Source: Streptomyces sp. Root1304
GTDB taxonomy: Bacteria; Actinomycetota; Actinomycetes; Streptomycetales; Streptomycetaceae
Assembly (NCBI RefSeq): GCF_001426405.1
Contig: NZ_LMEP01000012.1
Location: forward strand, 499,921 to 563,920
Reading direction: 5' to 3'
Length of the DNA: 64,000 nucleotides
In this document: piece by piece, positions 57,599 through 64,000 of the stretch
How positions within the stretch are numbered: position 1 is the first letter of the stretch
Layout of the letters: every line of letters begins with the position of its first letter
The notes under the pieces: model-generated
Databases searched by the model: none
Seen by the model: the letters and a program-made list of their open reading frames with translations, nothing else
What the model was told of the DNA's origin: nothing
Translations under genes and position numbers: made by a program

Positions 57599-59719
57599 TC
57601 AGCCCGCCTCGGCGCCCTCGGCGGCCACCGGCTCCAGGCGCACCGCGCACACCTTGAACTCCGGCATCCTGGACACCGGGTCCAGCGCCGGGTTCACGAG
57701 GGTGTTGGCCCGCCCCTCCCCGTACCAGTGGAACGGCATGAAGACCGTGTCCGGCCGGATGGCGGCGGTGATCCGGGCCGGTGCCACCGCCCGCCCGCGC
57801 CGCGACACCACCGCGATCCGCTCGCCCTCGGCCACCCCCAGCCGCTCGGCCAGCCGGGGGTGCAGCTCCACGAAGGGGCCGGGCGCCGCCGCGTTCAGCT
57901 CGGCGACCCGCCGGGTCTGCGCCCCGGACTGGTACTGGGACACGACCCGCCCGGTGGTGAGGACCACCGGGTACTCGGCGTCCGTCTCCTCGGCCGCCGC
58001 CCTGTGCACCACCGGCACGAACCGGGCCCGCCCGTCCTCGGTCGCGAACCGGTCCAGGAACATCCGGGGCGTCCCCGGATGGACCCCGTCGCCCTCCGGG
58101 GCCGCCGGGCAGGGCCAGAAGACGCCCTGCTCCTCCTCGATCCGCCGGTAGTCGATGCCCGAGTAGTCGGCGGGACCGCCGGCCGAGGCGCGGCGCAGCT
58201 CGTCGAAGACCTCCTCCGGCTCGGCGGGGAAGCCCTTCTCCCAGCCGAGGAGCCCGGCGAGCGCGTGCAGCACCTCCAGGTCGCTGCGCACCCCGGCGGG
58301 CGGGGTGAGGGCGCGGCGCCGGAGCAGGACGCGTCCCTCCAGGTTGGTCATGGTGCCGGTCTCCTCCGCCCACTGGGTGACGGGCAGGACGACATCGGCG
58401 AGCGCGGCGGTCTCGGAGAGCACCACGTCCGCGACGGCGAGGAAGTCCAGCGACCGCAGCCGCTCCTCCACATGTGCGGCGCGGGGTGCGGAGACCACCG
58501 GGTTGGAGCCCATGAGCAGCAGGGCCTTCACGTCGCCGCCGAGCGCGTCGAGGAGCTCGTACGCGCTCCGCCCGGGGCCCGGCAGCGACTCGGGTGGCAC
58601 CCCCCAGACCCCGGCCACGTGCGCGCGTGCGGCGGGGTCGTCGAGCTTGCGGTAGCCGGGTAGCTGGTCGGCCTTCTGGCCGTGCTCGCGGCCGCCCTGG
58701 CCGTTGCCCTGGCCGGTGAGGCAGCCGTAGCCGCTGAGCGGGCGGCCCGCCTTGCCGGTGGCCAGGCAGAGGTTGATCCAGGCGCCGACGGTGTCGGTGC
58801 CCTTGGACTGCTGCTCGGGGCCGCGCGCGGTCAGGACCATGCCGGTGGCGGCGTCGGAGAACAGCGCGACGGCCTCCCGGAGCTGCGGCACCGGTACGCC
58901 GGTGATCCGCTCGACCTGCTCGGGCCAGTGGGACATGGCCCCGGCGCGGGCGGCCTCCCAGCCGGTGGTGCGGTGGTGGACGAACTCCTCGTCGACCCGC
59001 CCCTCGGCGACGACCAGGTGCAGCATGCCGAGGGCGAGCGCGAGGTCGGTGCCGGGGCGCGGGGCGAGGTGCAGGTCGGCCTGTTCGGCGGTGCGGGTGC
59101 GGCGCGGGTCGACGACGATCAGCTTCCCGCCGTTCTCCCTCAGCTCGGTGAGGTACCGGAGGGCGGGCGGCATGGTCTCGGCGAGGTTGGAGCCGACGAG
59201 GATCACGCACCCGGTCTTCGGGATGTCCTCCAGGGGGAAGGGGAGTCCCCGGTCGAGGCCGAAGGCCCTGCCGTGGGCGGCGGCCGCCGACGACATGCAG
59301 AAGCGCCCGTTGTAGTCGATCTGCGAGGTGCCGAGGACGAGCCGGGCGAACTTGCCCAGCGTGTATGCCTTCTCGTTGGTGAGACCGCCGCCGCCGAAGA
59401 CCCCCACGGCGTCGGGGCCGTGACCGGCGCGGGTGCGGCGCAGCCCGTCGGCGACGGCGGCGAGTGCCTCCTCCCAGGACGCGGGCGCCAGGGCCCCCGT
59501 GTCAGGGCGCCGGACCAGGGGCTCGGTGAGCCGGACCCGGGAGGAGAGTACGGAGGGGGCGGTGCGGCCCTTGCCGCACAGAGCGCCCCGGTTGACGGGG
59601 AAGTCGGCCCGCTCGACCACCTCGGCGGGCAGCTCCGGGGCGCCGGTGGGGCGGAGCGACATGCCGCACTGCAGGGCGCAGTAGGGGCAGTGGGTGGGTA
59701 CGGCGGTGACCTCGGACAT
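57599..59719 (-). CDS. nasA: Assimilatory nitrate reductase (molybdopterin oxidoreductase)
   Basis: A 706-residue molybdoenzyme of the Nas/NarB type. N-terminal [4Fe-4S] Cys at 11, 14, 18 and 48 (HCPYCALQCG, LCGKG); GRFCMSSAAAA carries the Mo-ligand Cys; GGNGGREHGQKADQLPGYR-like segment binds molybdopterin (GQGNGQGGREHGQKAD); C-terminal GYxT-like AQTRRVAELN and HPRLAERLG. It reduces nitrate to nitrite, feeding NirBD. The C-terminal BFD [2Fe-2S] domain found in some NasA proteins is absent. A GlnR-like box (59732-59769) precedes the ATG. Confidence 0.9.
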   Translation of the reverse strand: MSEVTAVPTHCPYCALQCGMSLRPTGAPELPAEVVERADFPVNRGALCGKGRTAPSVLSSRVRLTEPLVRRPDTGALAPASWEEALAAVADGLRRTRAGHGPDAVGVFGGGGLTNEKAYTLGKFARLVLGTSQIDYNGRFCMSSAAAAHGRAFGLDRGLPFPLEDIPKTGCVILVGSNLAETMPPALRYLTELRENGGKLIVVDPRRTRTAEQADLHLAPRPGTDLALALGMLHLVVAEGRVDEEFVHHRTTGWEAARAGAMSHWPEQVERITGVPVPQLREAVALFSDAATGMVLTARGPEQQSKGTDTVGAWINLCLATGKAGRPLSGYGCLTGQGNGQGGREHGQKADQLPGYRKLDDPAARAHVAGVWGVPPESLPGPGRSAYELLDALGGDVKALLLMGSNPVVSAPRAAHVEERLRSLDFLAVADVVLSETAALADVVLPVTQWAEETGTMTNLEGRVLLRRRALTPPAGVRSDLEVLHALAGLLGWEKGFPAEPEEVFDELRRASAGGPADYSGIDYRRIEEEQGVFWPCPAAPEGDGVHPGTPRMFLDRFATEDGRARFVPVVHRAAAEETDAEYPVVLTTGRVVSQYQSGAQTRRVAELNAAAPGPFVELHPRLAERLGVAEGERIAVVSRRGRAVAPARITAAIRPDTVFMPFHWYGEGRANTLVNPALDPVSRMPEFKVCAVRLEPVAAEGAEAG

Positions 59720-59731
59720 GCGGTTCAGCGT

Positions 59732-59769
59732 GCGTCAGGAGTGTTACGCGGGGCGGCACCGCTCATTAC
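59732..59769 (-). promoter_or_regulatory. GlnR-like box before nasA (weaker)
   Basis: On the minus strand GTAAT and GTAAC elements (ATTAC 59765-59769, GTTAC 59743-59747 on the plus strand) are 22 bp apart, with GACGC 11 bp further downstream. Both gTnAC positions fit; the GaAAC positions do not. Confidence 0.45.
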
Positions 59770-59868
59770 GGGCGCGGTGCCATGCCCTCCGGGCCGCGCC
59801 GTCTCCGGGGTGAGGGCGCGGCCCGGAGGGAAGGGCCGGCCGCCCGCCTCACGCGCCGGCCCCTCGCG

Positions 59869-60558
59869 TCACCGACGGGCGTGGGCCGAGGCCAGCGCCT
59901 CGGTGACGCCCTTCTCCTCCGGTCCGAGGAAGTGCGGGTCGGGCCGCAGGGCGGCGTCGAGGGAGGCCTTGCCGGCCGCGAACAGCTCCCGGGTGGTGCC
60001 GTAGTACCAGGTGCGGTCGTGGGGCTCGGGCACCCCGACGCCGTACGCGTCGACGCCCGCCCGCCCGCAGAGCGCGACGGCCCGCTTGATGTGGAAGTCC
60101 TGGGTGACGAGCACGGCCCGGTCGACGCCGAAGACCTTCCGGGCGCGGACGCAGGAGTCCCAGGTGTCGAAGCCCGCGTAGTCGCTGACGATCCGGCCGT
60201 CCGGCACCCCGCGCGCCGTGAGGTACGCGCGCATGGCGCTGGGTTCGTCGTACGCGGTCCGGCTGTTGTCGCCGGTGACGAGGAGGACCCGGACCTTGCC
60301 CGTCCGGTACAGCTCGGCGGCCGTGTCGAGCCGGTGCGCGAGGTACGGGGTGGGGCGGCCGTTCCACAGCCCGGCGCCGAAGACGACGCCGACGTCCCGG
60401 GCGGGCACGTCGGCGGTGGTACGGAGCTTCCCGGCGGCGACGGTGTGCATCCAGGTGGCGGGGGCGAGGGCGAGCACGGCCCCCAGCATCACGGCCTGGA
60501 CGGTACGGCGGCGGGCCCGGGTGGTGCGGGGGATCAGCCGGGTGAGCCGTGCCGGCAT
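59869..60558 (-). CDS. SanA/YdcF-like DUF218 membrane protein
   Basis: A 229-residue protein: basic N-terminus (RLIPRTTRARRRTV), one membrane helix (VQAVMLGAVLALAPATWMHTVA) and a DUF218 domain outside (DVGVVFGAGLWNGRPTPYLAHRLDTAAELYRTG, LLVTGDNSRTAYDEPSAMRAYL, FDTWDSCVRARKVFGV, AVLVTQDFHIKRAVAL). SanA-type proteins affect envelope integrity and vancomycin exclusion in other bacteria; the reaction is unknown. It overlaps no other gene; ATG at 60558. Confidence 0.86.
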   Translation of the reverse strand: MPARLTRLIPRTTRARRRTVQAVMLGAVLALAPATWMHTVAAGKLRTTADVPARDVGVVFGAGLWNGRPTPYLAHRLDTAAELYRTGKVRVLLVTGDNSRTAYDEPSAMRAYLTARGVPDGRIVSDYAGFDTWDSCVRARKVFGVDRAVLVTQDFHIKRAVALCGRAGVDAYGVGVPEPHDRTWYYGTTRELFAAGKASLDAALRPDPHFLGPEEKGVTEALASAHARR

Positions 60559-60595
60559 GCGGGGACCTCCGTGGTGCGGGAGCGGTGTCGGTCTG

Positions 60596-61318
60596 TCACC
60601 CCGTCCGACGCGCGTCGGCGGGATTCGGTTCGCCGGACGTGCGGGTTGTTCCGTACAACACACCGGCCAGGGCCATCCCGAGCAGCATGCCGAGCAGTTG
60701 GGCGGCGGCGAAGGCGGGCACGGAGGCGGGCGCGATCCCGGTGAAGGAGTCGGTGAGGGCGCGGCCGACGGTGGCCGCCGGGTTGGCGAAGGACCCGGAC
60801 GAGGTGAACCAGATGGCGGCGCCGATGTAGCCGGCGACGGCGACCGGGGCGAGGGCGGGGCGGCCGATGTGCCGCAGGCCCTGGACGACGAGGACGAGCC
60901 CGGCCGTGGCGACGGCCTCCCCGAGGAGGAGGTGGAGGGAGGACCTCGGCTCGGTGGCCCAGCCGCCGGGGGTCCGGCCGAACATGGCCTCGGCGAGCAG
61001 GGCCCCGGCGACGGCACCGGTGACCTGGGCGCCGATGTAGGCGGCGGCCTCGCGGCCGCCGCGCTCGGGGCGGTCGGACCACCACTCGGAGAGGGTCACG
61101 ACGGGGTTGAAGTGGGCGCCGGAGAGCGGCCCGATGAGGGCGATGAGCAGCCCGAGGCCGAGGGCGGAGGCGGCGGCGTTGGCGAGCAGCCGGACGCCGA
61201 TGTCCTGGCTCAGGGAGTCGGCGCGGATGCCGGAGCCGACGACGACGGCGACGAGGGCGCCGGTGCCGATGAACTCGGCGGCGACGCGCCGGGGGAGCGC
61301 GGGCGGGGACATTCTCAT
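60596..61318 (-). CDS. Aquaporin / MIP family channel
   Basis: A 240-residue channel with six helices and two half-helix loops: GPLSGAHFNPVVTLSEWW (first NPx) and TSSGSFANPAATVGRALTDSF (second NPA). The first motif reads NPV rather than NPA. Water, glycerol or metalloid permeation is possible. An ATG at 61318 or 61312 is possible; no good ribosome site is visible. A TTCCG-N5-CGGAA palindrome (61332-61346) lies upstream. Confidence 0.88.
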   Translation of the reverse strand: MRMSPPALPRRVAAEFIGTGALVAVVVGSGIRADSLSQDIGVRLLANAAASALGLGLLIALIGPLSGAHFNPVVTLSEWWSDRPERGGREAAAYIGAQVTGAVAGALLAEAMFGRTPGGWATEPRSSLHLLLGEAVATAGLVLVVQGLRHIGRPALAPVAVAGYIGAAIWFTSSGSFANPAATVGRALTDSFTGIAPASVPAFAAAQLLGMLLGMALAGVLYGTTRTSGEPNPADARRTG

Positions 61319-61331
61319 AGCGGAAAAGATA

Positions 61332-61346
61332 TTCCGTGATTCGGAA
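61332..61346. promoter_or_regulatory. TTCCG-N5-CGGAA inverted repeat before the aquaporin gene
   Basis: A perfect 5-5-5 inverted repeat (TTCCG-TGATT-CGGAA) sits in an unusually AT-rich patch between divergent genes. It may be an operator; the binding protein is unknown. Confidence 0.35.
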
Positions 61347-61381
61347 GGAAAAAAGAGGGGAGGGGAAGGTGCGTCGACCCA

Positions 61382-61387
61382 TACGAT
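61382..61387 (+). promoter_or_regulatory. Putative -10 box of a leaderless transcript
   Basis: TACGAT lies six bases before the ATG at 61394. Confidence 0.4.
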
Positions 61388-61393
61388 CCGCCC

Positions 61394-62095
61394 ATGATCA
61401 TCGACGACGCCCTCGGGGACGCGGTCCGCAACAACGCCGAGTGGTGCCAGGCCATGTGCCACGCCCACGGACACCCCGGCACCTTCGGCGTCCGCGCCTG
61501 GACCAACGACCGCCGCACCCCGCTCTACTACCCGGAGGCGGTGACGCTGACCGGGGACGCGACCGTCGAGGACGTCCTGACCGGCATCGACCGCACCACC
61601 CCCTATGCCTCGGTGAAGGACAGCTACGCCCGCCTCGACCTGGCCGCCGAGGGCTTCCGCGTCATCGTCGAGGCGCAGTGGATCCACCGTGCCGCCGGAC
61701 TCCCGCTCCCCGCCGCCACCGGCGACTGGCGCCCGGTCCGCACCCCGGAGGAGCTCGCCGCCTGGGCCCTGGCCTGGAGCGACGGAGACGCGGGCGACGC
61801 GACGCTGTTCCGGCCCGAGCTCCTCGCCGATCCGGCGACGACGGTCGTCGCCGGATACACGTCCCACGGGCGGATCCTCGGCGGTGCCGTCCTCACCGCG
61901 AGCGCCCGCGTCACCGGTGTCTCCAACCTCTTCACCACGGAGGGCACCGACCCGTCCGCCGCCTGGGCGGGTGTCCTCGGCGCCGCCCCCACCGACCGCC
62001 CCGTCGTCGGCTACGAATCCGGTGAGGACCTGCCGCCCGCCCTCGCCACCGGCTTCGAGGAGATCGGCCCGCTCCGGGTCTGGCTCGACGCCTGA
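61394..62095 (+). CDS. Hypothetical protein, possible GNAT-like fold
   Basis: A 233-residue soluble protein. The first half (about 1-100) starts IIDDALGDAVRNNAEWCQAMCHAHGHPGTFG and has a RAWTNDRRTPLYYPEAVTL segment; the second half (about 110-233) has the strand-helix pattern of a GNAT-like domain (DWRPVRTPEELAAWALAWSD, TTVVAGYTSHGRILGGAVLTAS, VVGYESGEDLPPALATGFEEIGPLRVWL). Cofactor-binding residues are not clearly present. Function unknown. The ATG lies six bases after a TACGAT box. Confidence 0.68.
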   Translation: MIIDDALGDAVRNNAEWCQAMCHAHGHPGTFGVRAWTNDRRTPLYYPEAVTLTGDATVEDVLTGIDRTTPYASVKDSYARLDLAAEGFRVIVEAQWIHRAAGLPLPAATGDWRPVRTPEELAAWALAWSDGDAGDATLFRPELLADPATTVVAGYTSHGRILGGAVLTASARVTGVSNLFTTEGTDPSAAWAGVLGAAPTDRPVVGYESGEDLPPALATGFEEIGPLRVWLDA

Positions 62096-62172
62096 CATCC
62101 CTCGCACGGCACCCGTGAGCCCACGGAAAGAAGTCGTCACCCCCGCGCAACGGGCAGGCAATCTGCGGCCCG

Positions 62173-62178
62173 CACGAT
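62173..62178 (+). promoter_or_regulatory. Putative -10 box of a leaderless chelatase transcript
   Basis: CACGAT lies six bases before the ATG at 62185. Confidence 0.4.
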
Positions 62179-62184
62179 CGGTGC

Positions 62185-63012
62185 ATGACGGAGCCGGACA
62201 GCACCCTCGCCAACGCCGCCGAGCTGCTCGGCAGGATCACCGAGCAGCTCGGGGCCCAGCTCGGCCACCTTCCCCTCCCGAAGGCGCGGCCGCGCGCGAC
62301 CGCCCCCGCCCTCGTCGCCGTCGGCCACGGCAGCCGCGACCCCCGCGCCCGTGCCACCCTGAACCGCCTCCTCGACCGGGTCCGCGAGCTGCGCCCCGGG
62401 CTCGACGTACGGCTCGCGCACATCGAGCTGAACGCCCCGCTCCTCGACGCCACCCTCGCCGACCTGGCCGCCGAGGGCCGCGAGGCCGTCCTCGTCCCGC
62501 TGCTCCTCGCCCCCGGCCACCACGTCACCCACGACCTGCCCGCCGCCCTCGCCGCCGTACCCGCCCTCCGGGCCCGCGTCGCCGGACCGCTCGGCGCGCA
62601 CCCGCTCCTCGTCGAGGCCCTCGCAGACCGGCTCGCCCAGGCCGGCTGGACCTCTCGCCGCGGGGACGGCGTCGTCCTCGCCTCCGCCGGCTCCCGCGAC
62701 CCCCGGTCCGGCGCCGAGATCCGCCGGATCGCCGCCCTGCTCGGCGAGCGTCTCGGCGGTGTCCCCGTCGTCCCCGCGTACGCCTCCGCCACCGCACCCA
62801 CCGTCCCCGACGCCGTCCGCACGCTCGCCGCCCGGGGCCGGCACCGGGTCGCCGTCGCCTCCTGCTTCACCGCCCCCGGCCTCTTCGCGAGCCGCGCCGC
62901 CGCCGACGCCCCCTGGATCGCGTCGGACCCGCTCGGCGCCCACCCGGCCCTCGCCCGCCTGCTCCTCCACCGGTACGAGATGGCCCGTGTGCGGGAACCC
63001 GCCGCCGTCTGA
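62185..63012 (+). CDS. Sirohydrochlorin chelatase (CbiX-like)
   Basis: A 275-residue two-domain chelatase: LVAVGHGSRDPRARATLNRLLDRVRE with the catalytic His (about residue 47), HIELNAPLLDATLADLA, VLVPLLLAPGHHVTHDLPAAL with the second metal His, and a second half (GVVLASAGSRDPRSGAEIRRIAALL) that repeats the fold with AGS instead of GHGS, so it is probably structural. It inserts Fe2+ or Co2+ into sirohydrochlorin; iron insertion makes the sirohaem that NirB requires. Its place near nasA and nirBD supports a sirohaem role (inference). Confidence 0.88.
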   Translation: MTEPDSTLANAAELLGRITEQLGAQLGHLPLPKARPRATAPALVAVGHGSRDPRARATLNRLLDRVRELRPGLDVRLAHIELNAPLLDATLADLAAEGREAVLVPLLLAPGHHVTHDLPAALAAVPALRARVAGPLGAHPLLVEALADRLAQAGWTSRRGDGVVLASAGSRDPRSGAEIRRIAALLGERLGGVPVVPAYASATAPTVPDAVRTLAARGRHRVAVASCFTAPGLFASRAAADAPWIASDPLGAHPALARLLLHRYEMARVREPAAV

Positions 63013-63047
63013 GCGCTTCTGTCGGTCCCTCCGGTTACCTTCGAGGC

Positions 63048-64000
63048 ATGGAAGGCATCGCAGACACCGACACCCCCGGCTACGACTCCGCCGCCACCGA
63101 GCGCTGGGCCACCGAGCCCGACAAACGTCCCGGCCGCACCGCCTTCCAGCGCGACCGCGCCCGCGTGCTGCACTCCGCCGCGCTCCGCAGGCTCGCCGGG
63201 AAGACCCAGGTCGTCACCCCCGGCACCCGGGGTCACGCCTGGGACGCCAGCCCCCGCACCCGGCTCACCCACTCCCTGGAGTGCGCCCAGGTCGGCCGCG
63301 AGCTGGGCGCCGCCCTCGGCTGCGACCCCGACCTCGTCGAGGCCGCCTGCCTCTCCCACGACATGGGCCACCCGCCCTTCGGGCACAACGGCGAGCAGGC
63401 GCTCAACGACGTCGCCAAGGACTGCGGCGGCTTCGAGGGGAACGCCCAGTCGCTCCGCCTCCTCACCCGCATCGAGCCCAAGCGCTTCGTGAAGGACGCC
63501 GAGGGCGAGCTCGTCAGCGTCGGGCTCAACCTCACCCGGGCCGCGCTCGACGCCGCCACCAAGTACCCCTGGCCGCGCGGCGGACACCCCGAGGACCCCG
63601 GCTCGCCCAAGTTCGGCGTGTACGAGGACGACCTGCCGGTCTTCGAGTGGATCCGCAAGGGCGCCCCCGCCGACCGCAAGTGCTTCGAGGCCCAGGTCAT
63701 GGACTGGTCCGACGACGTCGCCTACTCGGTGCACGACTTCGAGGACGGCCTGCACGCCGGGCACATCGACCCCAACCTGCTGCTCGCCGAGCCCGAGCGC
63801 GCCGACATCTGGGCGGTCGCCATCGGCCGCTACGTCCCCGAGGACACCGACCCGCAGGAACTGGCCGAGGCCCTCGACCGGCTCGTCGACCAGGAGTGGT
63901 GGCCGCACGGCTACGACGGCTCGGCCGTCGCCCAGGCCCGTCTGAAGGACGCCACCAGCCAGCTCATCGGCCGCTTCTGCCTCGCCGCCGAGGGCGCCAC
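63048..64000 (+). CDS. dgt: Deoxyguanosinetriphosphate triphosphohydrolase-like protein, 3'-partial
   Basis: 317 residues are visible and the frame runs off the window end. HD-domain signatures: RDRARVLHSAALRRLAGKTQV, TRLTHSLECAQVGRELG (first His), ACLSHDMGHPPFGHNGEQAL (HD pair, metal binding), and DWSDDVAYSVHDFEDGL (final Asp). The enzyme hydrolyses dGTP or other dNTPs to nucleoside and triphosphate. ATG at 63048 is seven bases after TTACCT. In streptomycetes the primase gene dnaG usually follows. Confidence 0.93.
   Translation, partial: MEGIADTDTPGYDSAATERWATEPDKRPGRTAFQRDRARVLHSAALRRLAGKTQVVTPGTRGHAWDASPRTRLTHSLECAQVGRELGAALGCDPDLVEAACLSHDMGHPPFGHNGEQALNDVAKDCGGFEGNAQSLRLLTRIEPKRFVKDAEGELVSVGLNLTRAALDAATKYPWPRGGHPEDPGSPKFGVYEDDLPVFEWIRKGAPADRKCFEAQVMDWSDDVAYSVHDFEDGLHAGHIDPNLLLAEPERADIWAVAIGRYVPEDTDPQELAEALDRLVDQEWWPHGYDGSAVAQARLKDATSQLIGRFCLAAEGA

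Overview
This is a 64 kb piece of a very GC-rich actinobacterial chromosome, almost certainly from a Streptomyces species. The evidence is GC-biased third codon positions, frequent GTG starts, many probably leaderless mRNAs, and a gene order that, as I recall it, follows the conserved Streptomyces core (corC - era - leuA - recO - uppS - zur/znu - glyS - dusB - ppdK - nirBD - nasA - dgt). I see no rRNA, tRNA, CRISPR array, insertion sequence or prophage. Both edges cut a gene: a CorC/CNNM-type protein at the left and dgt at the right.

Layout. 1-8.3 kb: the end of corC, an MmcQ/YjbR protein, a divergent MFS exporter/XRE regulator pair, a cytidine-deaminase-like protein that lacks its zinc ligands, a three-gene secreted cassette (small secreted protein, WxL-like protein, DUF916/DUF3324-type WxL-interacting protein), and era. 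8.3-17.8 kb: a protealysin-like protease with its emfourin inhibitor, leuA with a leucine-rich leader peptide, a choice-of-anchor A surface protein with an LAxTG-type sorting signal, a TerB-like protein, a TPR protein, an FprA-type ferredoxin-NADP reductase and a small alpha-beta barrel protein. 18.2-25.7 kb: two coupled small genes, recO, uppS, a YcxB-like protein, the zinc-uptake operon znuA-znuC-znuB followed by zur, and glyS. 25.8-36.4 kb: a membrane protein, an aldo/keto reductase with a TetR regulator sharing operator half-sites, a DUF6243 protein, an MFS exporter, dusB, ppdK and an ArsR-like regulator. 36.4-45.5 kb: a PhoX-like Tat-exported protein, a beta-propeller-like protein, a truncated haemoglobin, a VOC protein, an SDR/TetR pair with a shared operator, and a nitrite-reductase operon (FAD reductase, nirB, nirD). 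45.7-64 kb: a ferric-reductase-like flavoprotein, TauE, a class F sortase with a probable substrate, a TetR/carotenoid-oxygenase pair, an aminotransferase, a SoxR-box FMN reductase followed by a heterodimeric ABC exporter whose first subunit is broken, a CutA-GGCT fusion, assimilatory nitrate reductase, a SanA-like protein, an aquaporin, a sirohydrochlorin chelatase and dgt.

How genes work together. Nitrate assimilation is spread over nasA, nirBD and a CbiX-type chelatase that could make the sirohaem NirB needs; GlnR-like 11-bp-periodic boxes lie before the nir operon (good) and nasA (weaker). Zinc homeostasis is one unit, with a Zur-like box over the znuA -35. A redox unit has a near-perfect SoxR box before an FMN reductase.

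The most interesting items are (i) the WxL/WIP-like surface cassette between the deaminase-like gene and era, (ii) a palindrome CTGATG-N3-CATCAG found before several secreted-protein genes far apart in the window, (iii) the CutA-GGCT fusion, and (iv) the internal frameshifting deletion in the ABC exporter. All functions are read from sequence patterns and remembered family features; no search was run.
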